64,000 bases of DNA from Paraphoma chrysanthemicola (Eukaryota; Ascomycota; Dothideomycetes; Pleosporales; Phaeosphaeriaceae). A program made the position numbers and the translations under genes. Below are positions 46,301-57,173 of this stretch, in pieces. Location: the NCBI GenBank assembly GCA_020744225.1, contig JAGMWG010000001.1, forward strand, positions 1,984,001-2,048,000, in the 5' to 3' direction. The notes beneath the pieces are model-generated. The model saw only the letters and a list, made by a program, of their open reading frames with translations. It searched no databases and was not told where the DNA came from. Positions within the stretch are counted from its first letter, which is position 1. Each line of letters opens with the position of its first letter.

Positions 46301-49300
46301 ACTTGAAAAAGCGATACGCTGTCTTCAATCACGACGGTAGTCTGGCTGAGCTGAAAGGCTTCGAAGTCAAGCGTCGTGGTGAGCTGAAGCTCATCAAGAA
46401 CTTCCAAGCTCAGATTTTCAAGTTCTTTCTGGAGGGTACCACGCTTGAAGAGACGTATGCTGCAGTGGCCAAGGTCGCAAACAGGTGGCTAGACATCTTG
46501 GACACGCGAGGAGCGACGCTGGCCGATGAAGAGCTCATTGATCTCATTGTTGAAAACAAGAACATGACCAAGACACTTGAAGAATATGGCGCACAAAAGT
46601 CGACTGCCATCACTACCGCTAAACGTCTTGCTGAGTTCCTGGGCGAGCAGATGGTGAAAGATAAAGGTCTGAACTGCAAGTACATCATCTCGAAAACCCC
46701 ACGGAACGCGCCTGTCACGGAGCGCGCCATCCCTATGTCGATCTTCTCCGCCGAGGAGTCTGTAAAGCGGTACTTTCTGCGAAAGTGGCTGCGAGAGGAT
46801 CCCGGCGACATGGACCCCAGAACCGTTCTAGATTGGGACTACTACCGAGAGCGCCTGGCATCGGTTATCCAGAAGCTCATCACAATTCCAGCAGCGTATC
46901 AAAAGGTTCGCAACCCTATTCCAAGAGTCCCACATCCGGAATGGCTTGACCGAAGGATAAGACAGAAAGAGGACAAGCTTCAGCAGAAGAAGATGACGGA
47001 TATGTTCAGCAAGAAGCCTTTAACAAATGGCGATGCCAACGTTGCCAACAATAAGCTTTCAACCGATTTGGAGGACTTTGGTTCAGCCAAGCTGTCGCAG
47101 GCACAGTCGCAGATGAAGAAAGGCATTGTCACCAAGATGGTCGCAAAGCGCAAGGAACCTGAACCTGCTGTACCTGTCCAGACCGACCCGTATGCTGCGC
47201 TCCCAAAGGTTATGCCGTCTATCACCGAAGATTATTCAGGCTGGCTCATGTACCAGAAACAAAAGTGGAAGATTCAAAAACAGGCACGAATTCGTCGCAG
47301 ACAACTCTTCGGCGAGAAGCCTGTTGATTCCTCTGATGCTATTGGCACTTTCTTCAGAAACCAAGCTGAGTCGCTCTTCATCAGCACATGGCAGCTCGTT
47401 CAGCTACGACCAACAGAAACACCTGGAGAAGTCAAGGCCTTTGTCTTGATCGACAAGAAAATCCACACTCTCAAGGTTATCGTACCTCGGCAATTATACC
47501 TCAACCTTCGCAGCGAAGACTTGCCCGACGTCTCTATCAGTGGATGTTCGGTAGAGAAAGTCGTAAACCACACCCTGCCAAACGGGCATCCTTCGATACA
47601 TCTGTTCAAGTTGGAGATGCCAGAACAAACCTACGTGCAGGAAGCGCACAACATCTCAACACTGTTCAATCATCCTAGCGTCGAAGGCGTCTACGAAAAA
47701 CAGGTACCTCTCAACATTCGCGCCATTCTCGAACTAGGAAGCAGCTGTACGTTTGACGAAACGCAGAAGGGTGTCCTTGGCAAGGGCTTAGAACAGGGTT
47801 TCGATCTGTCGGCGCTGCGAAGGGTACCTTCGCAAAAGACTTACCTGTCAGACGCGCCAATGAGCTACCTCTACCTCTACCATGTCAGCAGTGGCGACCG
47901 CAACATCTATGCCGTCTTCTCGACTTCGAAGACCGATGCTCACATAATCGTCCAAAACAAGACGAAAGATTCTCAAGGCATGCCCAACGTGGATCGCATT
48001 TATAGCGATGCTGTTCGGAGACGAATCGAAGACAACGAAGGCGAGCCGTGGCAAACCATGATTGACTACCAGGATGACGTTCACTTCAAGACTACCATGG
48101 TGACAACGAGACGGAAGGCACTGCTCGAGATCGGCGACCTAATCAAGAAGATGAAGAACGACGAAGGCAAGCCGATTATCGTCGTTGTGCAGTCGCCGAA
48201 CCATGCACTTCTCTCGCACGACATCCCAATACTGAAGGATCTGCCAATACTCTCGCTCCATCCAGATGAGTCGGATAAGCAGCTGCCTCCACTAGGCTGG
48301 CAGTCCTTCATTGCGAAGAGACTGGTGGCGCACTACCTCGATCTTGGATCTTGGGTCGCACATTTGCTGGAGCTTGCTCGGTACGGTGATATCCCTCTTT
48401 GCAACCTGGAGAGCAATGACCCGCGCTTTTTGATCGATGTAGCGTACGCACGTCGCCTTCAGAAAGAGCGCGTGATCCTCTGGTGGTCAGGCCAGGCCAA
48501 GCCAGACCATGCTGGGTACGAGAAGGACGACATCTTGGGCCCACTGGAGACGGTAGAAATGCCATCAATCAACAATCCAGGCACATACTCGTCAGTGTGT
48601 ATCGATCTTAATTTGCGCAACCTGGCCATCAACACTATCCTATCGTCTTCCTTGGTCAACGAGCTCGAGGGGGCAGACTCGGTTTCCTTCAACCCTTCGG
48701 CGCCGTCTTACGAGTCCGCAAATGACGGTACCACCGTCATATACTCCGACAATGCCTTTGCAAGCGCAGGCATCATGGTCCTGCGAGAGATGGTGAAAGC
48801 CTGGTGGATCGAAGCTGTACAAGCAGGCTCTGGCTTTAGCATGGCCGATGTCATGGTACAGCATCTTGTTCGCTGGGTCAGCAGCCCGGGATCTTTCCTC
48901 TACGACAGATCACTGCACTACTATGTGCAAATGATGTCTAAAAAGACACTCCAACAACTCATGACAGACTTCAAGCGTGTCGGATCGCACATTGTCTTCG
49001 CCAGCCCGAATCGACTGCTGCTTCAAACCACCAAGGCCGAAGTCGGCAATGCGTACGCCTACAGCAATTACATTATCAAAACGATCAAGTCGAAACCCCT
49101 CTTTCAGTTCATGGAGCTCGAGATAAAAGAGTACTGGGACTATCTCGTCTGGTATGATGAGTTCAACTATGGTGGCAAGGGATGTAAAGAAGTGGTCGAG
49201 GAAGAAAACCAAGCCATCGAAAACATCATGTGCTGGCAGCTGGCGCAGTTCTTACCATCAACACTGCAGCTGACCTTTAACGACTGGGTAGTAGAGTTCA

Positions 49301-50124
49301 TCGAGCTGATGCATGCACGCAAGCGGCCTGCTGTGGAGGACGGCTCGACACCCCGGGTTACGCAGATACCTCTACGACCATTGACTGTGGACCCGAATGA
49401 GCAGACGCAAATCCTACCAAAGACCTTCACTAAGCCGCTGTTCAAGCAGATATCTACATTGCTACGACGGCAGCATGCTGAGATGCTACATCCCGAGCTC
49501 GCGGCAGACTATGAGTTTCCTCAACTTCCAGGCTCGCATCTCAAGCTCCAAAACCCAGTCTTGCAACTCGTCAAGTCCATCATGCAAGTCTTAAGTCTTG
49601 ATCGCGCAATCTCTCTCGAAGCACGTATGCTCCGTAAAGAGCTTCTCAATCTTTTCGATATTCGCGAATTCAGTGCTGAAGCTACGTTCGCCAATCCTAG
49701 CGCCGCACTCACTATACGCGGCATCATATGCGATGAGTGCACATCTTCGCGAGACCTCGACCTCTGCCGCGACGCATCTCTGCTTCCGCCAGTTCTGCCC
49801 TCCACGGACACGGCGCCGCCACCACCAAAGTGGAAGTGCGACAATTGCTCCGCGAATTACGACAAGTTGCGGATCGAAGAACAACTCGTATCCGACGTGC
49901 AGAAGGTTGTCCTGGAATGGTGCACGCAAGATCTCAAGTGCAGTAAATGCAAGAATCTACGAAGCAACGAATTTATGGAACATTGCGCATGTGCTGGAGA
50001 ATGGATTGCAACAAAGGACAGGAAAGAAGTCAAAACAAAACTGAAAGTATATGGGAACGTAGCAGGCTTCTATGGACTTCGAATGTTAGAGGCGGTCGTA
50101 GAAGAGTGCCTGGAAGGTTTCTAG
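43369..50124 (+). CDS. POL2: DNA polymerase epsilon catalytic subunit
   Basis: Exons 43369-43979 and 44028-50124 join over a 48-base intron, giving 2235 residues (yeast 2222). The leading-strand replicative polymerase. Proofreading motifs: Exo I DIE at 288-290, Exo II NGDFFDWPF, Exo III YSVSDAVATYY. Polymerase motif A DVASMYPNI has Asp638, motif B is NSFYGYVMRKGSRWYS, and motif C has DTD at 873-875. Cys663, Cys666 and Cys675, with a possible fourth near 759, mark the iron-sulfur CysX site. A PIP-like motif (QKKMTDMF, 1190-1197) sits where yeast has one. The inactive second polymerase half follows, and the C-terminus has two cysteine clusters (CDEC...CDNC and CSKC...CACA) that bind Dpb2. All catalytic residues look intact. 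Confidence 0.98.
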
Positions 50125-50773
50125 CGAGTTGGAGATGCGCGGCGATTGGAGCATTTGGGCGCAACGATGACGGGGCCGTTCCGCGTTGCTCTTAATGATT
50201 TTTGATGGATATTCTCGGCGTTTTGGACACGGCATTTCTAGGCGTCAAGCGCGTGTGGGTACACAGTGGGGTACAGTCTTAGGACTGTGGATACCTCCCC
50301 ATTTCATCGCATGTCTATTGTAACGTCAAATAGCACATACTACAATTTCAGTACGTTTTCCAATCAGATGCAGGCGCCGTTGTCGAATACAATCCGCATA
50401 ACGTTCGTGCATGCATGTTGGTAGCCGAGGGGTAGCATACGTCACATTGAACGTGGTGGGGTAACTCGAGCTTCTTTCGGCAGCATATCGATCAGCCATG
50501 AACGACGGCAATCACGCAATCCAGGCTAAGTATCGCAACAGGAAGCTCCACTGGAGATGATACCATATGAGGGCATGCTGTGCTTGGGTGGTAGGGGTTT
50601 CGTGATTGGTATAAAGAATCCTGATATCTCTGCCCGATCTTGTGGAGCTGCTGGCTTGAGTGTACATGCTCTTTGACACTCCAACTTTCTTACCGTCAAT
50701 CGTCATCCGAGACGTCAATTAACTCCCGAATAATCTCCCCCTCCTCATCTTTGTAGACTTGCATAACATCACC
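50125..50773. other. intergenic, promoter of dioxygenase
   Basis: About 650 bases between tandem genes. No gene or repeat seen. Confidence 0.4.
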
Positions 50774-52067
50774 ATGGCACCTTCACTCGAGACATCCACC
50801 CAACCCACCGCTCCCCACACCCTCGGCAAATCATCTTCCTACACAAACTCCGCAACGGCAAATAAGTCCATTTTCCCCGACGGCATCAAGACTTCTGGTC
50901 AACATGCCCCCTTGTACGACCAATTGCGCCCGTACTCCGCCTTTCCCAAGGAAATCCCTAGCCCCACAGCCTGGAACAGAGACGAATACAAGGCCAACCC
51001 CGAACGCTGGACACACGTTTTTTCCGCAGACGAGATCCGCGAAATCAGTGATGCAGCAGACAAATTCATCGCGAGCGGAACACCGTTGACGGGAATCACA
51101 AAGGAGAAATTCGAACTTGCCGAATTTTCCCAGTTCCTCGGGCCCCTGAGGAAAGAATTGATTGATGGAAAAGGGTTCATCTTGTTCAAGGGTCTACCAG
51201 TACAAGAATGGGGAAACCGCAAATCTGCCGTTGCATACATGGGCTTGGGAACATACTTGGGTTACTTCGTGTCTCAAAACTCTCGCGGACATGTCCTCGG
51301 CCACGTCAAAGATCTGGGCGAAGACGCAACACAAATCGACAAAGTCCGCATCTATCGCACCAACGCACGGCAATTTTTCCACGCCGATGACGCTGATCTC
51401 GTGGGTCTGTTGTGTGTTGCGAAAGCACTTGAGGGTGGTGAAAGCGACTTGGTGAGCAGCCACAGCGTGTGGAACGATTTGCAACAGAACAATCCGGATG
51501 TGGCCGAGCTGTTGACGAAGCCAATTTGGTATTTTGATCGCAAAGGGGAGACGAGTAAAGGTCAAGAAGAGTGGATTAAGACGGCAGTCTTTTATCTGGA
51601 AACCGGCGAGAATCCGCGTGTTTACTCGAAGTAAGTCTTCCGCACCCTTCACACTCCATCTCAGAGTTACTTGGTATGGTAGAAGTGCTAACGATGGGAA
51701 TAGATGGGACCCATACTACATTAAATCCCTCACCCGCTTCTCGTCTGCTGGTTTGATCCCACCACTCTCAGAGGAGCAACTCCGCGCCGCACAAATCCTC
51801 GAAGACACATGTGTCAAACTTGCACTACACATGATTCTCGACATTGGCGACATTCAGTTCCTGTCCAACAACCATATTTTGCATGCGCGCACAGAGTACA
51901 AAGATTTCCCACCGCCGGCGCCCAGACGCCACTTGATGAGGCTGTGGTTGAGCACGCCCGAGGAGGAAGGCGGGTGGAAATTGCCGTTCCATGATAGTCG
52001 TGAGAAGAAGAGGGGTGGCATCCAGGTGAATGATACGGCGCCCGTGGCGCCGGAAGATGCGGAGTGA
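50774..52067 (+). CDS. TauD/TfdA-type Fe(II)/2-oxoglutarate dioxygenase
   Basis: Exons 50774-51630 and 51704-52067 join over a 73-base intron (GTAAGT...CTAAC...TAG), giving 406 residues. Iron ligands are visible as His203 and Asp205 (FFHADDAD) and a distal His346 (ILHARTEY). The 2-oxoglutarate-binding Arg lies in PRRHLMRLWL. FILFKGLPV and GTYLGYFVSQN are typical of the clavaminate synthase-like branch common in fungi. These enzymes hydroxylate or cleave varied substrates (taurine-like sulfonates, carnitine precursors, secondary metabolites). The substrate cannot be assigned. No signal peptide; probably cytosolic. Confidence 0.9.
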
Positions 52068-52265
52068 GTATTTTATATGGGGAATAGGGAGTAGGCGGAT
52101 GGCTTGAACATAGACTTCGTAGTAAATACAGATCTAACTATAACGCAACGCAACGTGCCCAAAGTCACCCCAAACGCCAGGGTATTACTAACCAAATTCG
52201 CCCCCCAATACGATACGCAACATGGACATCATCATGAATATGTACAGACTTTGTTCATCGGCTCT

Positions 52266-53965
52266 TCATACCATCCCTTCCCCTACAACGCCCTTCCGAC
52301 TTTCTACCCATTCACACCCATCATCCAAACTATTCTCACTCTGACTCCTCTTCCCCTCTACCTCCCTCGTCTGAATCGTCTCTACACGAATCTTATTCAA
52401 CTCCACTTCATCCTCTCTTATCCCCGGCTGCACATCCCCATCCCAACTCGATCCGCGGCGATGGAAAACGCTGATGATGCCACTTGGTACCGGCTCGGCG
52501 CTGCATTCCGTAGTAATCGTAGCCGGCATGCGTAGCGCCGTTTGTAGCGAATGCAACGACGCATCGGACGGTTGTTGAGCCAGCGCATTCTCATGTACAT
52601 GCACATGCACACTCTCCAGGGGTTTTATACTCATTTCCACGCTCTTGTTCGTTTCCGCTTCACGCGCCTTCGCAGCCCGCTCATCATCCATTATACACTC
52701 CGTCTCGAAACTCACTCGCCGACTTCTCGAGCGATTGCTGCCGACTGTTCCGACGCCGATTGGCGCGTTGCCTGCATTCGCTGCATGCCCATCTTGTGTC
52801 CGTGAACGGAAGGCGGAATCTTCGTCCTTTTGTTCCTTGTTGGATACCCAGTGCAGCACGAGGACGCAGAAGAGGATATCGGCATTGCACACCATCAGGC
52901 ATATCCAGCCTGGTTCGCCTTTGAGGACCATGAGCACGGTGAGGTTGACGACGGATGTGATGAGTGTTGCGCAGGAGCCGACGAAGGAGCGGAACGCCAT
53001 GCGGTTGAGGGCGGGGTTGGTGTTCGATTTGTAGGAGTGCAGTCTGCGGATGGGGATGATGAAGAGGAGGGTGAGGTAGACCTAAGTGTGTCATTAGACG
53101 ATGAGTGTGGAGGAAGGGTGTAAAGGGTAGCGTACGTTCACGACTACTTCGAACGTGATTAGAGGGAGCATTGCGATCTTTTGCATGCCAATGATACAGA
53201 CTCCTTGTGGGTTTATGTAGGTTATGCGACTGTTATGGGTCAGGCTTGAACATTGCCGCTGTGCTCTCGATACGTACAAGATGAAGTTCATGATTACGAA
53301 GATTGTGTAGGGAACTGGGTTGAGTTAGCAATGCGGCTGAAAAGAGACTTTTGAGACTTGCGTAGCATAAATAAACAGTTGAACAGCCATAATTTCGTCT
53401 TCAGTCGTGGTCGCATGCTTCCGCCAACAATATACTGTACACTGTCAGACAGTGCTTCGTAGCGCTTGTAAGATTCCAACATACAGCTCGCTCGACAAGG
53501 AAATAATATATCAAGATCTTGGTCGTCATATAGCACACAAGACCTGTTGTTGTCAGTACCCGATCTCCGCATTCATTCGTAATGCACCACCATACATAGC
53601 AGTATCCCGCCTTCACAGACTTCTCGCGAACTATTGATTCCAAAGCCTTGGACGATAAGGCTAGTAGCGAATACGAAGAGGGCAGAGTCGGCGTAGATGA
53701 TGAGTATCACTGGATTGTGTCAGTACGTCTGTTAAGGGGAACACCGTGAGGCTCGCGTACACCATTGCGCCAGCGGAAGTCGACTCCATTTCCTGATATG
53801 TTGGGTTCTTCGCGCTGTTCATGCTGTTAGCGTCAAAATAAATATAGACTGAAGCTTCGACTTACTCAGGCAGAAGCAGAGCACACCAAACGTGCTCATC
53901 TGCAGTATTACACTGATGACCTGGCCAACCACGGGTACCTTTGCAGGAACATAATCCACCGCCAT
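52266..53965 (-). CDS. seven-helix fungal membrane protein, eight exons
   Basis: Exons 53965-53866, 53792-53763, 53709-53596, 53543-53485, 53434-53362, 53314-53278, 53229-53136 and 53081-52266 join in phase, giving 440 residues. Introns are 47-73 bases. Intron 5 starts with GC (GCAAGT) rather than GT, and no GT alternative keeps the frame. Hydrophobic helices run from VVGQVISVILQMSTFGVLCF through ILIIYADSALFVFATSLI to WICLMVCNADILFCVLVLHW, seven in all. Conserved-looking loops include FLVERAYIVGG and RLKTKLWLFN. The C-terminal 190 residues are cytosolic, Ser-rich and disordered. It resembles uncharacterised fungal integral membrane proteins with receptor-like topology. Ligand and partner unknown. 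The gene converges on the dioxygenase gene with 198 bases between stops. Confidence 0.82.
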
Positions 53966-55630
53966 CTCCAACTGACTTGAGGTCAGCCTTACGTTGAAGT
54001 CGTGTTCAAAAGCAGAATCCACTCGCAACGCGAACAGGTGGGCAAGGCTGTCAAGCGATGCAGAAGTCGTACGATATCGAGGTACCTGGAGAGCGGAAGC
54101 GGAGGGGGCGTACCGAACCCTGCTTGATAAACAACGGCACGACTCGTAAATTGATGGGACTTTGCCTTTTCACATCTGGAAACTCAGAAGGGGCATAGTG
54201 GTCCTGCCCAATCGGGGGTGCTGATAGGTAGCTTGCGAGAGGGTTGCGACTTGGAAACCTTTGAAGGTCATGGCTTCACTGCGGCCGTGGCGTGCGGGAC
54301 CGCCTCCAGGACGCGTCGTTCGCTGGGAAGCGGGCGGGCGGGAGATGCCAGCTTGCGTAGCCCAACGGTTGATCGGCGACTCGAGTGTGTAAATTCTCGT
54401 ATGACAATGCCTGACATGTACACATCCGGAGCTGCCATTCATCTTGCGCTCTCTTCGTGGACTCTGATCACTTTCCTTATTCCACTTCTTGCCTCCCACT
54501 TCCTCCGCCTTTTGTTTTGTCATCGGATATATTGGCGATACGGCGCCTTTTCGGACAGGCACAGTATCGCTGCCCAAGATGGCTCTGGCGTCTGTATTTC
54601 CCCGAGCATGGGAAGTCAGCCGAAACGCACAGACACTGCGGGAAAGCTAACTTAATGCCGCGACGATCGCGACGGTAGGAGATCCGCGGCCAGATCCAGG
54701 CCCGCAATTGAACGCCGAACATCAAAGTGAAGAAAGTCAAGCCACTCGTACGTTTCGAAAAGTGCAGAGATGGCGACATGATGTAGCTGCAGCCACGTAC
54801 AAATTTAGGCATTGTGAAACCTGAGTCTGCGCGACCAGATTCTGATGGACCAGCAAAAGAAGCAATTCGTAACACTTTGAACTCGGCCTGGTCTTCCTGC
54901 ACGGGTGTCAGCTGCTGTAGGACGGGCGATTCTTCTGGAGTTACGCTTCTACTGATAGTCAGTTTTGCTCGACGGGTAGTGTGCGAAAACATCATCACAC
55001 TTTCTTTGTGTGGTGAAATGGCCAGACTCGAGGCCTCATAGCACTACCTTGGAGCCCTAGCAAGGTAGGTTTCCAGCGCGAACGGTTTTCGACTACCACT
55101 CATGGCGTAAAAAAACCTTTTTGACCCTGCGCAAAGCTGAAGGCTGAGTCTATTCGCCCTGAAATGCCTGCAGGTGATGGTGATGGTGCGCGTAATTTCG
55201 CAGTGCAGATACCAATCCACACCTTGGTCATCGCAGCGATCTTGACGCCACAAATCCAGTTATTCGCCAACTGTGTGGCGCGTATCTGAGTTTGAGCACG
55301 TAACCACACGTGGTTTCACGATATCATAACGTTTGCATCCAGCCCTACGCCAGTGATCTTAGTGCGAAACCCCTTCAGATCCCATCAGGGTCGGCGACTC
55401 TCATTGCACTCCACCAACGAGGAGAGTGCACGTCTTCGCAAGCAATTTGAATCAGGTTCTCTTGCTTGGTGAACTATTGCGGTTCGGTCACCGGACTTTA
55501 CATGCAATGAAAGAGATTTCAATATGAGGTTCAGTAATGATGTAGGTCCAAGCTGCCAGGGGCTTGTAATTGGGAGTTAGGCTAGTGGTTGACCAAAAAT
55601 GATCGATGGCGCTCAATAAGGTACCTCTTT
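53966..55630. other. intergenic, no gene recognised
   Basis: About 1.65 kb. Frames on both strands (for example 54218-54655 + and 54477-54998 -) overlap one another and have no recognisable content. It contains the promoter of the membrane protein gene and the TSR3 3' UTR. No repeats seen. Confidence 0.4.
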
Positions 55631-56830
55631 TTAAGAGTGGTATCCTTGCTTACTAGGCGCCTTCACAGCTGCGCTGTTGAATGTGAACTTGCTGTCCATG
55701 GCCTTCTGTCTCTGTTTACTTGATATGCCAGTCCGATCGGTCGTTGGCTGTGCAGCCATGAAGCTGTCAAACTCGTCGTCGTCAACTTCATGGCCTGAGC
55801 TGTCGCTATCATTGGTTTCCGCTTCCTCTAGTTTTTGTTGTGCTGCTGGATCGGTTCGTGGTATTCGTACAGGTTGTTTCTTCTCGTCCTCGTCGTCTTC
55901 ATCCTTTGGTGTAGGGTTCGCGAAGGGCTTCGAGGCGAGCACGCGTCTTCTCAGCTCCGCCATCTCTTCTTCATCGTCTGACGATTCTGGTATATTATAA
56001 GGATTGCGCGGGTCGATCTTTTCCTCCTCTTCATGCTCCTCTTCATCTTCCTCGCCTTCATCATCCTCGTCCTCATCCTCATCCGACTCATCGATGGGCA
56101 TCCTGTTCATATTGCCACCCGCCCATTCGTCCTCCTCAACCCCATCCTCCTTCTCCGCACGGGAATCGTTGTATTCACGTTCGATCTTAGCAAGCCACAC
56201 CTCCTCCGCCTTCTTGATCTCTTCCTCGTTTTCGCATGCCATGTACCTCTTCAGCAAAGCGCTGTTGATCTCTAAAAACGCGGGGCCATATGAGAAGGTC
56301 GATAATATTGACTCGGCCCACTCAGGATGTCCGCAGATGTAGAAGCATGCCGCTAACGCTTCTACGCAATTCAACCGCCATGGTTTGCCGTAGTTTGTGG
56401 GGTTCGCCGCCACCAGATATGGTAGCAAGCGCTCGCACTTGCCGCCGATGCGGCCAAATGGCACCTCGTCGATTCTCTTCCAACTCGCTTCTACGACAGC
56501 CGCACCATATTGCTCCAAGAGACCTTGGTCTTCTTTACTAATGATGCGTTTCGCCTTGGGGCTGACCACCACGCCTGCGAACTTCTGCCCTACGTGCAGC
56601 TCCCTCATCATGCCGAGGCGCATGAGCCTTTTGCCTGAGCATCGCTTTGCATCGCAGTGTCCGAGGTCCCAGCATGCTGCCTTGTATGCGGGCTTCGCGG
56701 GTTTGGGATTGGAGGCGTCATTTTCGTCCTCCTCGTCATCGTTCTGACGGGGCCGCGGCGGGCCACGAGCCTTCGAAGTTTTGTTGCCGTATTTATTATT
56801 GGCCTTAAAGTCTTTCTTATGCCGAACCAT
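55631..56830 (-). CDS. TSR3: 18S rRNA aminocarboxypropyltransferase Tsr3
   Basis: A single exon of 399 residues. After a basic N-terminus (MVRHKKDFKANNKYGN) comes the family signature ACWDLGHCDAKRCSGKRL at about 52-69, then FAGVVVSPKAKRIIS and LPYLVAANPTNYGKPWRLN. This is the SPOUT-like SAM-binding enzyme that adds the acp group to the hypermodified uridine of 18S rRNA in late 40S maturation. The C-terminal half is a long acidic Asp/Glu tract with Lys/Arg patches, as in fungal homologues, ending in a basic, Gly-containing tail. No intron. Confidence 0.96.
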   Translation of the reverse strand: MVRHKKDFKANNKYGNKTSKARGPPRPRQNDDEEDENDASNPKPAKPAYKAACWDLGHCDAKRCSGKRLMRLGMMRELHVGQKFAGVVVSPKAKRIISKEDQGLLEQYGAAVVEASWKRIDEVPFGRIGGKCERLLPYLVAANPTNYGKPWRLNCVEALAACFYICGHPEWAESILSTFSYGPAFLEINSALLKRYMACENEEEIKKAEEVWLAKIEREYNDSRAEKEDGVEEDEWAGGNMNRMPIDESDEDEDEDDEGEEDEEEHEEEEKIDPRNPYNIPESSDDEEEMAELRRRVLASKPFANPTPKDEDDEDEKKQPVRIPRTDPAAQQKLEEAETNDSDSSGHEVDDDEFDSFMAAQPTTDRTGISSKQRQKAMDSKFTFNSAAVKAPSKQGYHS

Positions 56831-57173
56831 ACTGAAGTGTCTGAGGGTGCAGTGGTGAGTTAAGAAGAGAAAGGTGACGCTGTTAGAGAAGTTTTGGTGG
56901 GGCGAAACTACTTGCAGTCTTATCGATAAAACGGTTGCACTATATCATGCATGACGTCGGGCATTTACACGGCGCTCAGTGTCTCGCTATTTGCTTATAC
57001 TTCATTTATCCACTTGGTCTCTTCGTCGATAGACGCTTATCCAGGGTTCGCCTCACCTCTCCTCGCCTCTCAGAGACTGCGAAACTCAAACAGGTGAAAA
57101 CATCATGTCCAGCCGCTACAAATGCATTCAAGTCCGCTTCAAGGATCATTCCGTAACTTTTGTACCACGGGTG
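56831..57173. other. intergenic between TSR3 and GGA
   Basis: About 340 bases holding the TSR3 promoter and the GGA 3' UTR. Nothing recognised. Confidence 0.4.

Noticed and set aside
54170..54998. Frames of 135-173 codons in the gap before TSR3
   Set aside because: They overlap on both strands, lack recognisable motifs, and start codons have no context support.
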